Positions 26,899 to 39,740 of a stretch of DNA of 64,000 bases are shown one piece after another. A program made the translations under genes and the position numbers. The stretch covers positions 13,504,001-13,568,000 of the forward strand of contig NC_092563.1 of assembly GCF_037975245.1 (NCBI RefSeq), read 5' to 3'. Position 1 is the stretch's first letter, and every line of letters begins with the position of its first letter. Below the pieces are notes generated by a model, which was not told the origin of the DNA, did not search any database, and worked only from the letters and a program-made list of their open reading frames with translations. The stretch comes from Apostichopus japonicus (lineage: Eukaryota; Echinodermata; Holothuroidea; Aspidochirotida; Stichopodidae).

Positions 26899-27715
26899 GA
26901 ATAATCACAGAGTGGAGAAACTAAACATAATCTCATGCTTGATTGCATTTTGAATGAAAAATAAAACCGTTGATATTATTAAATGCCTTCAATCGCTGTT
27001 TATCAGGTTTCAGGATCGCCCTCTATTCTCTATGAAAGAACAATTCAACGAAAGCACATGCAATTTAAGCAGTGGAGAGTAGTAAATACCCCTTTATTTT
27101 TCTTAGAAGAAATAAGACTGGTTTTAGTTACCAGGAGTATATTAAACTGTGTGGATGAATTCTTCGAGCATTGGATATCATTGGTAAGTCTTTCTATACG
27201 CATCTCCGTGTATATTTAAAGATTAGCTAAAACAGAGTTTTAAACTTGATGAAAAAAGAAAGATTTAAGTGCCTTTAAAGTTTCTATAGCTTTTCCAGTT
27301 TAGATACGCGAATAATCACAGAGTGGAGAAACTAAACATAATCTAATGCTTGATTGCATTTTGAATGAAAAATAAAACAGTTGATATTATTAAATGCCTA
27401 TTAATCGCTGCTTATCAGGTTTCAGGATCGCCCTCTATTCTCTATGAAAAAACAATTCAACGAAAGCACATGCAATTTAAGCAGTGGAGAGTAGTAAAAA
27501 CCTTTATTTTTTTAGAATAAATAAGACTGGTTTTAGTTACCAGGAGTATATCAAACTGTGTGGATGAACTCTGCGAGCATTGGATATCATTGGTAAGTCT
27601 TTCTACACGCATCTCCGTATATATTTAAAGATTTGCTAAAACAGAGTTTTAAACTTGATGAAAAAAGAAAGATTTTAGTGCCTTTAAAGTTTCTATAGCT
27701 TTTTCAGTTTAGATA
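26899..27715 (+). repeat. 411-bp tandem duplication containing an exon-like segment
   Basis: Two units, 26,899-27,309 and 27,310-27,715, begin GAATAATCACAGAGTGGAG and are nearly identical. The first holds an open 170-base segment, 27,014-27,183, between acceptor TTTCAG and donor GTAAGT, encoding a piece with KQWRVVNTPLFFLEEIRLVL. In the second unit the same segment has a stop and a length change. Copy A keeps only its edges (3,345-3,400). I do not recognise the family; it looks like a surviving exon of a lost gene. Confidence 0.7.
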
Positions 27716-27904
27716 GTCACCTTTAAAATATGAAACATCTCTGCAACGCTCATTTAAGATGATGATGGCGTCGACTCCTCAGTGTAGGATGACATGTAAA
27801 TGTTATTGATCCCTTGTTTATTTCTTTATGAATGCCTATTACTCACAGGAAAAAGGTTTCTTTTAACGTAAATCATATGATCAACAGAGGAACCTTCGAT
27901 GGAA

Positions 27905-28640
27905 TTTATCACAATTAACCGTTGACAAATTTGAAATGCATTGTAAAGACGTCATTTGAAGCAATACATCTCTTACGATTTTGCCATCGAGTTTTGTGTC
28001 TCATCTGAGTAACTGACTTAGTTGTCCTTAGATTCCTATCACTTTAACAAATCAAATATCAGCTGTTACAAGGTTCATTTTTCAAGTGTTATACGGAACA
28101 CAGCCTGGACTGATAGCAGTGCTTTGTTTTTAACGGCCTGCAGTACACCAAAGTTAAACTTGTGACTAAGCGTATACGTTTTGGTTTCGAACACCTGATG
28201 ATGATCGTAACCTTTGTAGTCATTCAGGCGGGTATCTGTGTGTATGCGTGCGTGGGGTTGCACAAAGGTGTTCAATAAAACGTTGTGCTGTTTGTACATG
28301 ATTAATGTGTTAAAATGGAAAATATCATTGTGAATAGTCGGTGTAATATCGTTGCTTCCCGTTGTTGAAGTTTTCCGTCGTAGATTCAGTGCCGAATACA
28401 AACTTCAGGTTTGGATGTAGTAACGTTGGGAAAACGACCAGGCGCCGTTTAAGAAAATTAACCTAGTTAGATGTTTTAGAGACAAATCAGACGCAAACTC
28501 TTGGGGACTAGGAGGTAAATTCGCCCGGCGCCTCCTTAATGTATGTTGTACACCCTGGCTATACACTAAAGCCTAGTGTGTCCCATTCATATAAGATTAT
28601 CATGTTGCATCATTGAACCCACACTGCAGTTTTACTGTCT
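27905..28640. other. Copy B-specific 735-bp insertion or copy A deletion
   Basis: Copy A runs directly from CCTTCGATG to ATATAA (about 3,700-3,712), whereas copy B has about 735 extra bases here. There is an open frame of 108 codons on the minus strand (28,075-28,401) with no recognisable domain, which I do not support as a gene. No terminal inverted repeats were found. Confidence 0.4.
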
Positions 28641-29365
28641 GATTAATATAAGTGGTACATCGATCTTGTGTGCTATCCATATAGGCGTAGGAGGCTGAGG
28701 CGATGCGGGTGGTAGGGGGGCTGCAGCCCTAGGAGGCTGAGGCGAAGGGTAGGGGGCTGCAGCCCTCTAAGTTTGCCTAAGTTACTAATCTGACATTAAT
28801 ATTGTTATCTTTTGACACAGTTCGCACTCCATGCTTTCCTTCTCTGTCCAAGACGATTTTATATGTATCAGTGTTGACGTTATAACGAATTCGAATTTCA
28901 AAAAATGAGTTGAGTCTCACCAGTAAGCCCTTGCATATAAGTCACAATTTTCGAGCAAATCTTTACAGACCCCCCTCCGCCCCCATCAAGTTAGACCCCT
29001 ATGTCTATGCATGGTTTGATATAGGTCACTTGACGATGTTTCTATAAAGTCATGTATAACACCTACCGTCAAACGTGTTTTCCTGATCGCCGGTTCACTC
29101 GAGCATATGCAATTCAAACAATGTTACGCCCGACCTTCGATCTCCAGACAGCTTATTTATTACACTTCGCCCTGCAAGATTTGGTTACTCTGGAAATTCC
29201 CTGACGTGTGTGTGTACGGAAGCTATAGGTAGCCATGAAGATTAGCGGTTTTCGTTAGAGAGCACACTAAATAGACCCTCAAGTCACAGGTTCTTTAGTA
29301 AAAGAAAAAAAAAAAGGTGAAATGCATCCTTTCCTCCATTTCCTATACCCAAGAATCCTACGGAC

Positions 29366-29720
29366 CGAAATATCATCGATTTAAATCGATATATACCAAG
29401 TACCCTTCACGTGATACATTGTCACATGTCAATCATCATCGAACTTGGGATTTGGAATATGTTAATGAGCTAAATCGATGATATGTCGATTTAAATCGGT
29501 TTTACATATCATCGATTTGAATTGGTATATGTCGATTTAAATCGATTATATGTCGAATTAAACTGGTTTACGTCAATTTAAATCGACGTCTACCATGAAA
29601 TTCGATGATATGTCAGTGTAAATTGTTAGAATTCAATTTAGGCTGCTAGACACTGGTATAAGTCGAAGGAAATTGGTATTTGTCGATTTAATGCGGTATA
29701 TGTCGATTCCCCACGATTTG
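29366..29720. repeat. AT-rich palindromic repeat cluster
   Basis: This is an irregular array of about 20-bp units built on TATGTCGATTTAAATCGGT. The core TCGATTTAAATCGA is itself a palindrome and recurs intact or with one or two changes at least ten times. It lies just left of the large DNA transposon and is absent from copy A. Confidence 0.75.
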
Positions 29721-30888
29721 ACCGCCATAGTCACCAGACCCTCTCTTTATCTTAAAGTATATAGTGAAAATTGGGAATATTTTATTTTTACTCAGAGCTG
29801 TCTTTACCTACCCCCCCCCCCTTGCACCCCCATTTAGTCAGGTATGGGTATGATGATTGACTACGATACACTGAAAACTTAAATTGGTTCACCGACTAAC
29901 ATAACGTTAGTCCATCTGGTGCCTCTCCCAACTAACATAGCCTTAGTCAGTTGCTATACCGACTAATTTATTCCTTAGTCAGTTGGAATTCTTAGTCCGT
30001 CAGCTTAGTCCGTCAGCTTAGTCGATCAACAATTTCTTAGTCGGTAAATGTATATTAGTCAGTTACATTAGTTGGTGACATTAATTGGTCTTTACCGACT
30101 AATTTATATGAGCCACCGACTAGTTTATAGCAGGTTTTATATTAGTCAGGATGGTGCCTCTCCCGACTAACCGTTCTTAGTCGGTATCGACTGACTAGTT
30201 GCACTGACTAGAATCACTGAAAGAATTAAACCCGACTAGTTTCACTGACTAGCATCACTGAAAGAAAAGAGAGCAGAAGAAACACAAATAATGTGTACGT
30301 TGGCAGTATTTATTTCTGATAAACCTTCTGATGTCTACAAAGGCTGACTTTCGACAGATAGAGAAGAAATCACTGTAAACAAAAATCTGAAAATATGATT
30401 TTATTCCAACAAAGTTAAGACAAGTTAATGGATCAAACATGAATCGCAAAAGTATAGCACTGCACAATAATGCAAAGTTGAATCTTGGGCAAGGGTTCCT
30501 CATGACTTTCGTTTTAAAGTGGTACCCCAAATCGACACCAGTTAAGTCTTCACGAACAAAGAGTGTTTCTCTTAACTACAAATGGCCTCCCACTTGTCTT
30601 CAGGAAGCCAAAATCTGCACCATTATTGACCTGTGAACAGAAAATATGATATACGTGTAAGCACAGATACAGATATAGCACATGATAACTCACATTATCA
30701 TAAACATACATTTACATTAAAATTTTATAACATATTGGGAGGTATACATTTAAATCTAGGTCCCTAAAATTATAAGCCAGGAATAGCAGCTTGACCAAAT
30801 TATTATTAGCTTTGCACAGCATTACACCAAGTTTTTTTTCAAAGCTTAATAATTATGTTAATCATGTTAATAATGATCCCAATAGACC

Positions 30889-32548
30889 GGGAGCCCAGAG
30901 GGTTTGGTTAGCTGGGAAGGTAACCAATTGCCTTGTACATCACAATGTTCACAGTGCATTCCTGTATATGAAACCAGACGACTGGCAAACCGACTGTGGT
31001 GGGTGTGGCTGGGAGAGCAATTTTAAAGTCACCTGATAGCTAACCTAGATCAGTTTTCATGGTAACACATCAAAGTAAGTACAATGTGTCAGGTATGGCC
31101 CCAAGAGCAACATTGCCAGTAATTATTGGTGGTGGGGTACCCCTGCCAGTGATCTATAATTGACCCCTCAAGGCTGACCTAGGTCAGCTCATGAGGTAAC
31201 CACTTGAAACCTACTGGAAAATGTTGGTTAGGACTTCAGATACAACTGATGGGCATTGCCAGTAATTGTTATTGGTGGGGTACCCCTGCCAGTAGACCCC
31301 CAAAATGCCCATCCCCCATTGACCTAGATGAGCTCATGATGTAACCAGTTGAAAACTACTGGAAAATGGTATCACTTCATATGTAAGGGATGGGCATTTC
31401 CAGTAATTTATATGGGGGGGGGTACCCCTGCCAGTAGACCCCCAAAATGCCCATTCCCTCATTGACCTAGGTCAGCTCATGAGATAACCAGTTGAAAAAT
31501 TACTGGAAAATGATAGGTATCACTTCATATGTAAGGGATGGGCATTTCCAGTCATTTACATTGGTGGGGTAACCCTGCCAGTAGACCCCCAAAATGCCTA
31601 TCCCCCATTGACCTAGATTAGCTCATGAGGTAACCAGTTGAAAACTACTGTAAAATGATTGGCAGGACTCTATATGTAAGGGATGGGCATTTCCAGTAAT
31701 TTATATTACTGGGGTACCCCTGCCAGTAGACCCCCAAAATGCCCATCCCCCATTGACCTAGATTAGCTCATGAGGTAACCAGTTGAAAACTACTGTAAAA
31801 TGATTGGCAGGACTCTATATGTAAGGGATGGGCGTTTCCAGTAATTTATATTACTGGGGTACCCCTGCCAGTAGACCCCCAAAATGCCCCCCCCCTCATT
31901 GAACTAGGTCAGCTCATGATTTAACCAGTTGAAAACTACTGGAAAATGATTGACAGGATTCTATATGTAAGGGATGGGCGGACTCTGGCAGTGGTGGCCC
32001 ACCAATATAAAATTACTGGAAATGCCCATCCCTTACATACTGTATGAAGTGATACCTATCATTTTCCTGTAGCTTTCAACTGGTCAAATCATGAGCTCAC
32101 CTAGGTCAATGAGGGGGTGGGCATCTTGGGGGTCTACTGGCAGGGGTACCCCACCAATAAAAATTACTGGCAATGCCCATCCCTTGTATCTGAAGTCCTA
32201 ACCAACATTTTCCAGTAGGTTTCAAGTGGTTACCTCATGAGCTGACCTAGGTCAGCTGTGAGGGGTCAATTGTTGATCACTGGCAGGGGTACCCCACCAC
32301 CAATAATTACTGGCGATGGCCATTTGTTGCTCTTGGGGCCATACCTGACACATTGTTCTTACTTTGATGTGGTTACCATGAAAGCTGATCTAGGTTAGCT
32401 ATTAGGTGACTTTAAAATTGCTCTCCCAGCCACATCCACCACAGTCGGTTTGCCAGTCGTCAGGTTTCATATACAGGAATGCATTGTGAACATTGTGATG
32501 TACCAGGCAATAGGTTACCTTCCCAGCTAACCAAACCCTCTGGACTCC
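30889..32548. repeat. Nested fold-back array of about 145-bp repeats
   Basis: Outer arms start CCAGAGGGTTTGGTTAGCTG and end in its inverse, each more than 200 bases long. Between them are about five direct units of 145-148 bases (starts near 31,387, 31,535, 31,680, 31,825 and 31,971), marked by GGGATGGGCATTTCCAGTAA and GGGGTACCCCTGCCAGTAGA, then inverted units from about 32,000 to 32,330. The whole can fold on itself. The copy at 62,608-63,845 has fewer units, which explains most of the length difference between the two transposons. Confidence 0.8.
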
Positions 32549-32607
32549 TGCTCTACAGATCAGTGAAAATTTGACCAAACTTATGAAGCTTGCACGTAAA
32601 TGATATA

Positions 32608-32967
32608 CTAGACTGTTTTTTTTTTAAACAGGTTATGAAAAGTATCTTTAATATCATTAAACAGTTGGGTACAATAGTTAAACTCACTCTTCCATCTTTT
32701 TTCTCTATGGTACTTTTCCTTTGCTTTTTGGACTCTTGGATAAACTCTTTTGTTCTGCGAAGGGTACCAATATATCATCTTAAAACATGTCTTTAAGCCA
32801 TATATAACACAGTTCTCCTCTTCTGTTGTTGCCTCCACACTGGTGTCGTACATCACAGGAAACATCACCCTTGACTTAGATATTTGGCTTTTCAATTCCT
32901 GCTGGAAAAAAAGATACAGCAAAGTATTCATCATTTGAAAAAAAAAATTAAATAAAGTTGTCACCAC
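32608..32967 (-). CDS. Unidentified 119-codon frame inside the transposon
   Basis: An open frame on the minus strand includes SRVMFPVMYDTSVEATTEEE and a basic C-terminal half. The stretch before QELKSQ is pyrimidine-rich and ends CAG, so the true exon may start there. The inverted second element has the same sequence near 62,250-62,540 but lost two bases, which breaks the frame. I do not recognise a transposase or any other domain. It could be the last exon of a transposon protein or chance. Confidence 0.25.
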   Translation of the reverse strand: MVTTLFNFFFQMMNTLLYLFFQQELKSQISKSRVMFPVMYDTSVEATTEEENCVIYGLKTCFKMIYWYPSQNKRVYPRVQKAKEKYHREKRWKSEFNYCTQLFNDIKDTFHNLFKKKTV

Positions 32968-34849
32968 AAAGTTATGTGAGATTTGCTTCCACTATAGTCT
33001 CAAAAAACAATCCCAAAGTTTGAAGCAGACTGTATAAAGCTGAAAATTTGAACGAGAGTGTCATCACCATTGCAACCAGAATCAAATGCCCAGAATACAG
33101 AGATAATAAAACATGGGCTAAATCTTTGTTTGTTTTTATGATCTTTAAAAATATAAAATTTTAGAAACAGAAATGCACTGAGCCAACTATATAGGCCTAA
33201 TCGTTTTTAGTTGTTATTTTGCTTGCTCACATAACAAGCCTGTTTAAACCTAGGCTAGAGGAGAATCAGTACTTTGTTACACTAAGTTTGTCTTTCGGTC
33301 GTTTTAATTTAGTCTTACTAGTAGTACTAAAGTACATAATGGACCGGCGAAGACTAGAGAATACCCAGAGTTTTAGCAACTGCGTTAAACTGTATCATCT
33401 GATCTATTATTTACGTCAAGTTTCATTCAATCTAGGATCAAAAAGAGAAAACTAATTAATCTTAACCTTTAAACTTTGCTACTAAACAGATATGCTTGAA
33501 TTACAAATAAATGTCAAAAAACATCATAATCTACGAATGGATGCATATACATATACATAAACAGAATAATTTGAATTCGCGCAAGTGAACCCTGCACTAC
33601 ATTGGACAGAAAAAAAAACGTGCAATTAGACCAAACTAAACATACTAAATTTTCCGTTACTTCTACATAAAATATCAATACAAATACAACAACTTACTCT
33701 TTTGGCAGTATACTAAAAGCACATGTTATAATAACTTCAGACTATCAAGCTTTCCTGAGAAAAAACTGTTAATACTTCTTACAGTAAACAAGTCGACCGT
33801 GAAGGAATGTCGCAATTGTTTCCTGTGCGTGACCGGAAATTAAATACTAAAAAATGATAAATGAAAAGGTTAAATAGAACTGAAGCGTGCATCCTGACTG
33901 CTCGCAACATATAATACCGTTGACTAGCCAACATAATTTGTTCAGCCTACTGTGACTGTACGTTTGACGGTCTAGCCTTGCTTATTCAATATCACAAAGC
34001 CTACCCATTTAGATTCACATTGGAAATTACAGGAAATCTTTACCAAATGAGTGTAGACTTCAAATAAACTATTGAGACTTATAGTTCCAGCATTTGTTTG
34101 GGAATAGATTAGAAGATTATGTGCCATGGTTCAATCTAGCCCAATACACACATAACACATTGTTAATTGGTGTTTAGAATGCACACTTTAGTGTTGATCG
34201 AGAATGCACTGCAGTACCCAGTAGAAGCCTATAGGCTACTCACTGTCATTGCACTTGTGTATTGCGAAACGCCAGCGTGACAACGGTAGCGTTACACTAA
34301 CCATAATACAGTACTAGTGCCAGTGGCCTAACAATTAACTTTAATTTTACCTTCAAGTTAAAGGAATAACAGGTAGGCCGATGATGGCAGTTAATACCTC
34401 CATTCTTCTAAAGACCTTCTTGGGTGATTTACGGTTGAAAGTTGCTTAGAGTGATCGTATGAAACTATGCCAAGTCCAGCAAGCTGCCGTTGCCTCTCGG
34501 TTTCCAAATTGAAGTGAATCGAAGTGGGTTAAAATACATTAGTCCGTCGACACCGACTAAGCTACGATTATGGCGTAAATCGGGTGTCCGTATCGTTCTT
34601 AGTCCATGGGTTAAAATACCTTAGTCCGTCGCCACCGACTAAGCTGCGATTATATTTTCCTTAGTCAGTGTAAACTGACAAAGAAGCAGCGATGAAACGA
34701 AGATTTTTGCAAGTCCGTGTGCATTGACTAACGTTACAGACTAATTTAACGTTAGTCCGTGGCAATATTGACTAGTTTATTTTTTCAGTGTATGGGTAAG
34801 TAACCGACATAGCTTTTGAAATGGAAATGATCCATTTATTCGTTCGATG

Positions 34850-36985
34850 CAAGACTACATCAGATTACGAAATTAATTTATATATTGTCGCCTTCAGTTG
34901 TAGTTAAGAACCGTTCCCATTTTAATCAAACTTGATGGAGTTGATAAGGCGAAAAAACAGCTTATGACGTAACGAGTAACCATCACAATCGCGTATACAG
35001 GTTTTCGCAATACTATTTAACTTCTGGCAACATCTGAATATGGCTTCAACAAGTGATAGGACGGCCCCCGAAATAGAAAACTAAAATAAAATGTGTTATC
35101 CATGTTTCAAAGACAGCCTCGGAGAAAACTAGCATCACCTATTCTCCATCAAATTGAATCTTACATGACAAGATTGCATAAAGTAATACAGATTAGAGCT
35201 GCTGCTCTTAACAACAATAACAAAGTTACTTGTACTAGAATCATGAATCTTCTAAAGGTATTCATCCATCAAGTTATGGGTTTATTCAATCCTAGGCTAT
35301 GTGTGATTTAAACTTTCTGAAGAAAGCTAAAAGTACAGTTCTATGAATTGCAGTTGATGTGAGTGCTTGTAAAACTTTACAATGACTTCATCCTTTATTG
35401 CTTGGTATGGTCTTTCTTGTTGAAGATACCTTGTATATATTCTTTTGGAACTAATGCAAGTTGTTCATGTGTTCATGTTAAACCAATTGAACAGTTACAA
35501 TCTGTCTCTTAGATACATATCTTGGAGTAAGTCATAATCAAAAGTTACATTATCTTCATTCTAGGTTCAAATGGTTTAAAGATACTTTAGGGACATGTTT
35601 CTTTAAAAGTAAATTCATGCGGATAATCTTTTGTGAAAATTGATAAAAATTGTTTTATCACGCACCAAAAAAATACTAATGGCTTGCAGCATAAGGTAGC
35701 ATATTTTATCGTAGCAATATCAGGCTCTGTTTTTTTTCATATGAAAAATTGTTATAACGTTGCATATCTTATTTTAAACTATCATCTATGCAACATTAAA
35801 GTAATCAGAGCAACCCTAAAGTACCTCAGGTGAAGTAAGCAAGTCTGCTCTGTTAACAGAATCAATGGGTCAAGGACCTACCCCAAAGTTGTAAAAGTTG
35901 TTCCAAACCTACATTTAGGCACACTAATTACTTATTTGTTTGGTCAAAAGTGGTGTTAGTTTTAAAAATGTTGTTTTCCAAGGACTCTCTAAGTCATTTG
36001 ACACTCTGATTTGTTTTATTATCAAATTCATACTCGTTGCACCTCAAAATGTCCTCAACCCGTACATGTTGAATGTCTTGCTCAAGTAGTGTAACAATGA
36101 ATAGACTACTGTCAGTGCTCATATGTGCCATTTATGAAATATCCTGAATGCTTTTATTTGGTTACACTGCTCTATTTCATAAGGTAATGGTTCTTTTTAA
36201 AGTAACTCTACAAACAAATTCATCAAAAACATTTGAGAAACAAAGTCTTTTGCAATAATAAAATGAAACTAACACACAATTCTCTCCTTTGTTACATAAT
36301 ACTTTATGGTTTACATTTATACTTTCCTAATTCATAAACTATATTTCTACGTATAAGTTCCCCTCCTTACACAACCCCACCCTTCCCCACACCTTCCCAA
36401 TCTTTAAAATTTGCCTCAATAGTTACGATTAATATTGTCTCAAATTAAGGGGGGGGGGGTATTTTTTGGAGAGGGGCAGGACTTTAAAGACCATTTAATA
36501 TATCCATGTCCAGTTGCCAAACATGTATGTAAATTGCACAGTTTATTGGATGAGGTTGGAGAGAATGATGTTTGGCAAATTACCAGAAGTTATAACATAA
36601 TTTCCATGTAATTTCAAAGAAAAGCATCGCGAAGTATTTTCAATATAGTTGTTCGCATAACGGTATGCTAGGCTCCGATCTACTGTAATGGACAGCGCCC
36701 TCTTATCAGTTTTTTCGTTCTTTATGACCTTGGGAAGATTCAATATTTTTTAAATTGTAAATATGTTGCAAAATAGTTGGCGGAACCTCAACACGAATGC
36801 AAATTCTCCCTCTGATCAAGTTTCTGGTATTTGTGACACATTCTATTTGTACAGAATATGTATGGGAAATGATCCCCATTTTGTCATTAAAAACTTTAAT
36901 GTGCAACCTTGACGCTTGGATATAACTGGTTTTAGAAAATAATACACATTGGTTCATTTTTCCTGCGTCGGCCCGATGCCAAATA
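34850..36985. other. Copy B-specific spacer
   Basis: Homology to copy A is lost after a short match at 34,852 (with 5,004) and resumes near 36,985 (with 5,230). I find no recognisable protein; a 72-codon frame at 35,093-35,311 has no domain. There is a poly-G run near 36,449-36,459. Confidence 0.4.
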
Positions 36986-38460
36986 CGGTTTGTGTAACTT
37001 CCATAACCTGGACAATCACTGACAGGTATAACTTTATGTGAAATAACATGTTTACGAACTAACCACGTCCCAATGGACAAGTGTTCACCGTTATTGTCTG
37101 ATTTTAATACGACTCTTTTTTCGTATAGTGAAAGGCAGTTAGCTAAGCAGAACGATACAGTTCATTGAGCAGACACTTTCTTCTTCCAGTGACCCTATGG
37201 AAAATCATTGTATTGAACAAGAGACAACTGGAGACACCTTGAGATACCATTAAAGGTATATTCCGGGTACTTCCTTAGGTCAAAACCACAGTTTGTATGG
37301 CGATTTTTTTTCTTAATTTGGTGATATCGTGCGATTGCATCTGGCAACAATAAAGTGAATAATGTCAATTTGCTAACTTCAATTTTGACTGCTGACAAAC
37401 AATCCGAATGTAATAGCATTCACGTATAAATCAACAACAATCTGATATGGTATTATTATCTTATATTAGATTAACGTTATCGTTAATTGGTTCAATAATT
37501 TCTTGAACATTTCAATATATGCTGAATTCAGGAAAAAAAAAGAAGAGAAAACCAAATGGCTAGCCATACGTATTTCAGATACACAAACACGAAATCAATT
37601 GAGCTATCACGGAAATGCACTGCTAATGGAAATTACATCACAGTGACTACATCAACGTGACCAAATTGAAGAAGCGAGTTGCTTTTCATAAATATTGCGA
37701 CCATTTATTCGCTACAAGGATATACCTGTTTCTGTGTACAATGACGATTAAACTGTGAAAGCAAAGTGGAAAGATGGGATAACTGTACTCCCCGATGGAG
37801 TAAATGGTCTGTTTCGGCTGCTGTACCTGATAAACACGTATGTGATAGTTCATCCTATTAATAGCGCTCGGGAAGTCCGTGTATTGTTTAATTCATGTTA
37901 TATATTGGTACTTCATACACTGCACTTCATTACCATTATAAGGTTGCGCTTAGAGACATCTGAGAGACATCAATTTAGAGTACGCAGAATTCATGTCTAT
38001 ATTTGCTGCTTCATTTGCGTCCAGTTAGTCCCGGAAGGTATGCAGAGATTGACTGTCAAAAGTTACCAGTTCTTTTGAGAAAGGTATGTATTTTACGTTT
38101 TATTTTTTGAGAGAAGACACAATGTGAATAATTAGAGTTAAATTATATGGGAGATTGATGCCCTTAATAGAGCTATTACCATTCGCAAGATTTGACGTAT
38201 CTGTTGTTTCGAGCTAGTAATACTTGAAATTTGAACACTATATGCAGTTAACAGTGTATCACAAGAATATGAATATTCACAAAAGTCGCGTCAAAGGTGG
38301 CTAGTGTCCTTTCCTTTGAGTTTGGTGGGAGTCAACGGTCAAAATATGATCTTATATCTGTCTTGCGACGTGCGACATCTTTTTGGGTGGAGGCTAAATG
38401 CCACTTGAGGTCATCAGCTACTTTGTAAACACAGTAATACAAGTGGAATATTGGCTAATA
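36986..38460. other. Non-coding, matches 5,230-6,870
   Basis: This aligned stretch includes the damaged counterpart of the exon-like segment of copy A (near 38,023-38,082). No gene is supported. Confidence 0.5.
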
Positions 38461-38499
38461 CCATTACTTGCCTATGACATGCTTATAATGAGCATAATG

Positions 38500-39740
38500 T
38501 CCTCCTTGTTTTGGTGGACTTTACAAGTCAATTTAGGATATTATTATTATTAGTGACTTGATTTATTATTCTCCAAATATTATGCATGTTTCCTTTATTG
38601 CTTACAAAATTTTCATCAAAATAAAATATTTTGCCTCACGAATAACATTAGTAAGCCTTTTGTAATTTACATAAGAAATTTTAGCATGACCGTTTATTGA
38701 CGCGGATATACTGCCGGTATAAAGAATTTTTCTTATGGATTGACTTGAGGATGACATTTGTCATCCATGGTGTAAGATGTTTCCCTTTGAATTTCACCTT
38801 TTTGTATGGGCAGTTGAAAGCAAACAAATTTTGATAAACAGTAAGAAAACAGTTATATGTCTCATTTACATCATTGTTTTCAATAGTGCTCCAATCATAG
38901 TTTGATAAACAATTTCGAAATTTTCCAAAATTTGGGGAGAAGTATTATGTATCCAATTGGTATGAATACTTTCTGTAATATCAGTTAATAAAAACAAATC
39001 GGGCAGATGATCACTAATGTCGTCACATATAATACCAGAAGAAAAATTATGTTTCAGGTCATCATATAAAATGTTATATATGAGAGTGGCGGAGGTCTGA
39101 GTGGCTCTTGTTGGTTTTGCCATGCTTGGAATAAGAGCGCAAGAATTTAAAGTATTCTAAAGGTCTTCTGAAAATCTTTCTGTTTCAAATTCTAGAAGGT
39201 TTATGGAGTCGACACCTCGTAACCATTAAGCATTGTGCGTAGAAATGAGTATTGTGAACTCATCATTAAAAGTATGAACATTATTTGGTGGCCGATTTAT
39301 AACCCCAACTTTAACAAAATTTTGCGGAGATACACAAATGTTCAACAAACTAATATTCTGTATGAGAAATATGTTCGACGATTTGATTATTTTGAGAAAA
39401 TGTAAAGAGCCACTCCACCTCCTGCAGTACCATATTTTCTATCCTTACGACTAAAAGTATAGCCTAGGATGTCATACAAAACTGCCAAGGCATTATCAGT
39501 TATCCAGGTTTCTGTCAATGCAATGACCGAAAAATTATACTGCCAAGTTTCCAACAAATGAAGTAAAGAATCGAATTTTTCTCCAATGCTTCTTATGTTT
39601 ACATGTCCTGTCAAAATTAATTTAAGTTCATTGGCATTATAGTATCGAAAATGAAGAGCATTTGATGGATGATTTAACATCTTGGCACGAATATCATATG
39701 TAAAAGATATTTTACATAGATCATTTAATTCTGTCATAAA
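38500..39740 (-). mobile_element. LINE fragment: endonuclease and linker, minus strand
   Basis: Reading the minus strand from about 39,740 downward, the conserved start of an APE-type endonuclease appears (VNIRSIGEKFDSLL, then ALTETWITDN, then a GGGVALYI-type block). Next comes GVINRPPNN near 39,300, then SDHLPDLFLL near 39,000, then the linker with KFKGKHLTPWMTN near 38,760 and NKGNMHNIWRIIN near 38,560. Frame shifts and stops separate these pieces. The reverse transcriptase is missing. It is a dead fragment of a non-LTR retrotransposon, absent from copy A. Confidence 0.85.

Larger units (their letters stand above)
29869..34790. mobile_element. Large CACTG-ended DNA transposon (copy 1)
   Basis: The element begins CACTGAAAAC and ends TTTTTCAGTG, with imperfect terminal inverted repeats. 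The subterminal regions (29,890-30,250 and 34,545-34,780) are packed with ACCGACTAA and TTAGTCGGT motifs in both orientations, a pattern known from CACTA/EnSpm-type elements. It is flanked by TA on each side. A second copy runs inverted from 60,366 to the window end. No transposase is recognisable. A 119-codon frame at 32,608-32,967 on the minus strand has a plausible splice acceptor before QELKSQISKS but no known domain; the second copy carries a 2-base loss there. The superfamily call is tentative. Confidence 0.75.

Noticed and set aside
28075-28401. 108-codon minus-strand frame
   Set aside because: No homologue in copy A, no domain and no convincing splice context.
29366-29720. CRISPR-like array
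   Set aside because: The units are irregular palindromes without unique spacers of fixed length, and the genome is eukaryotic.
36706-37080. 124-codon minus-strand frame
   Set aside because: It crosses the border between private and shared copy B sequence, is not open in copy A, and has no domain I recognise.
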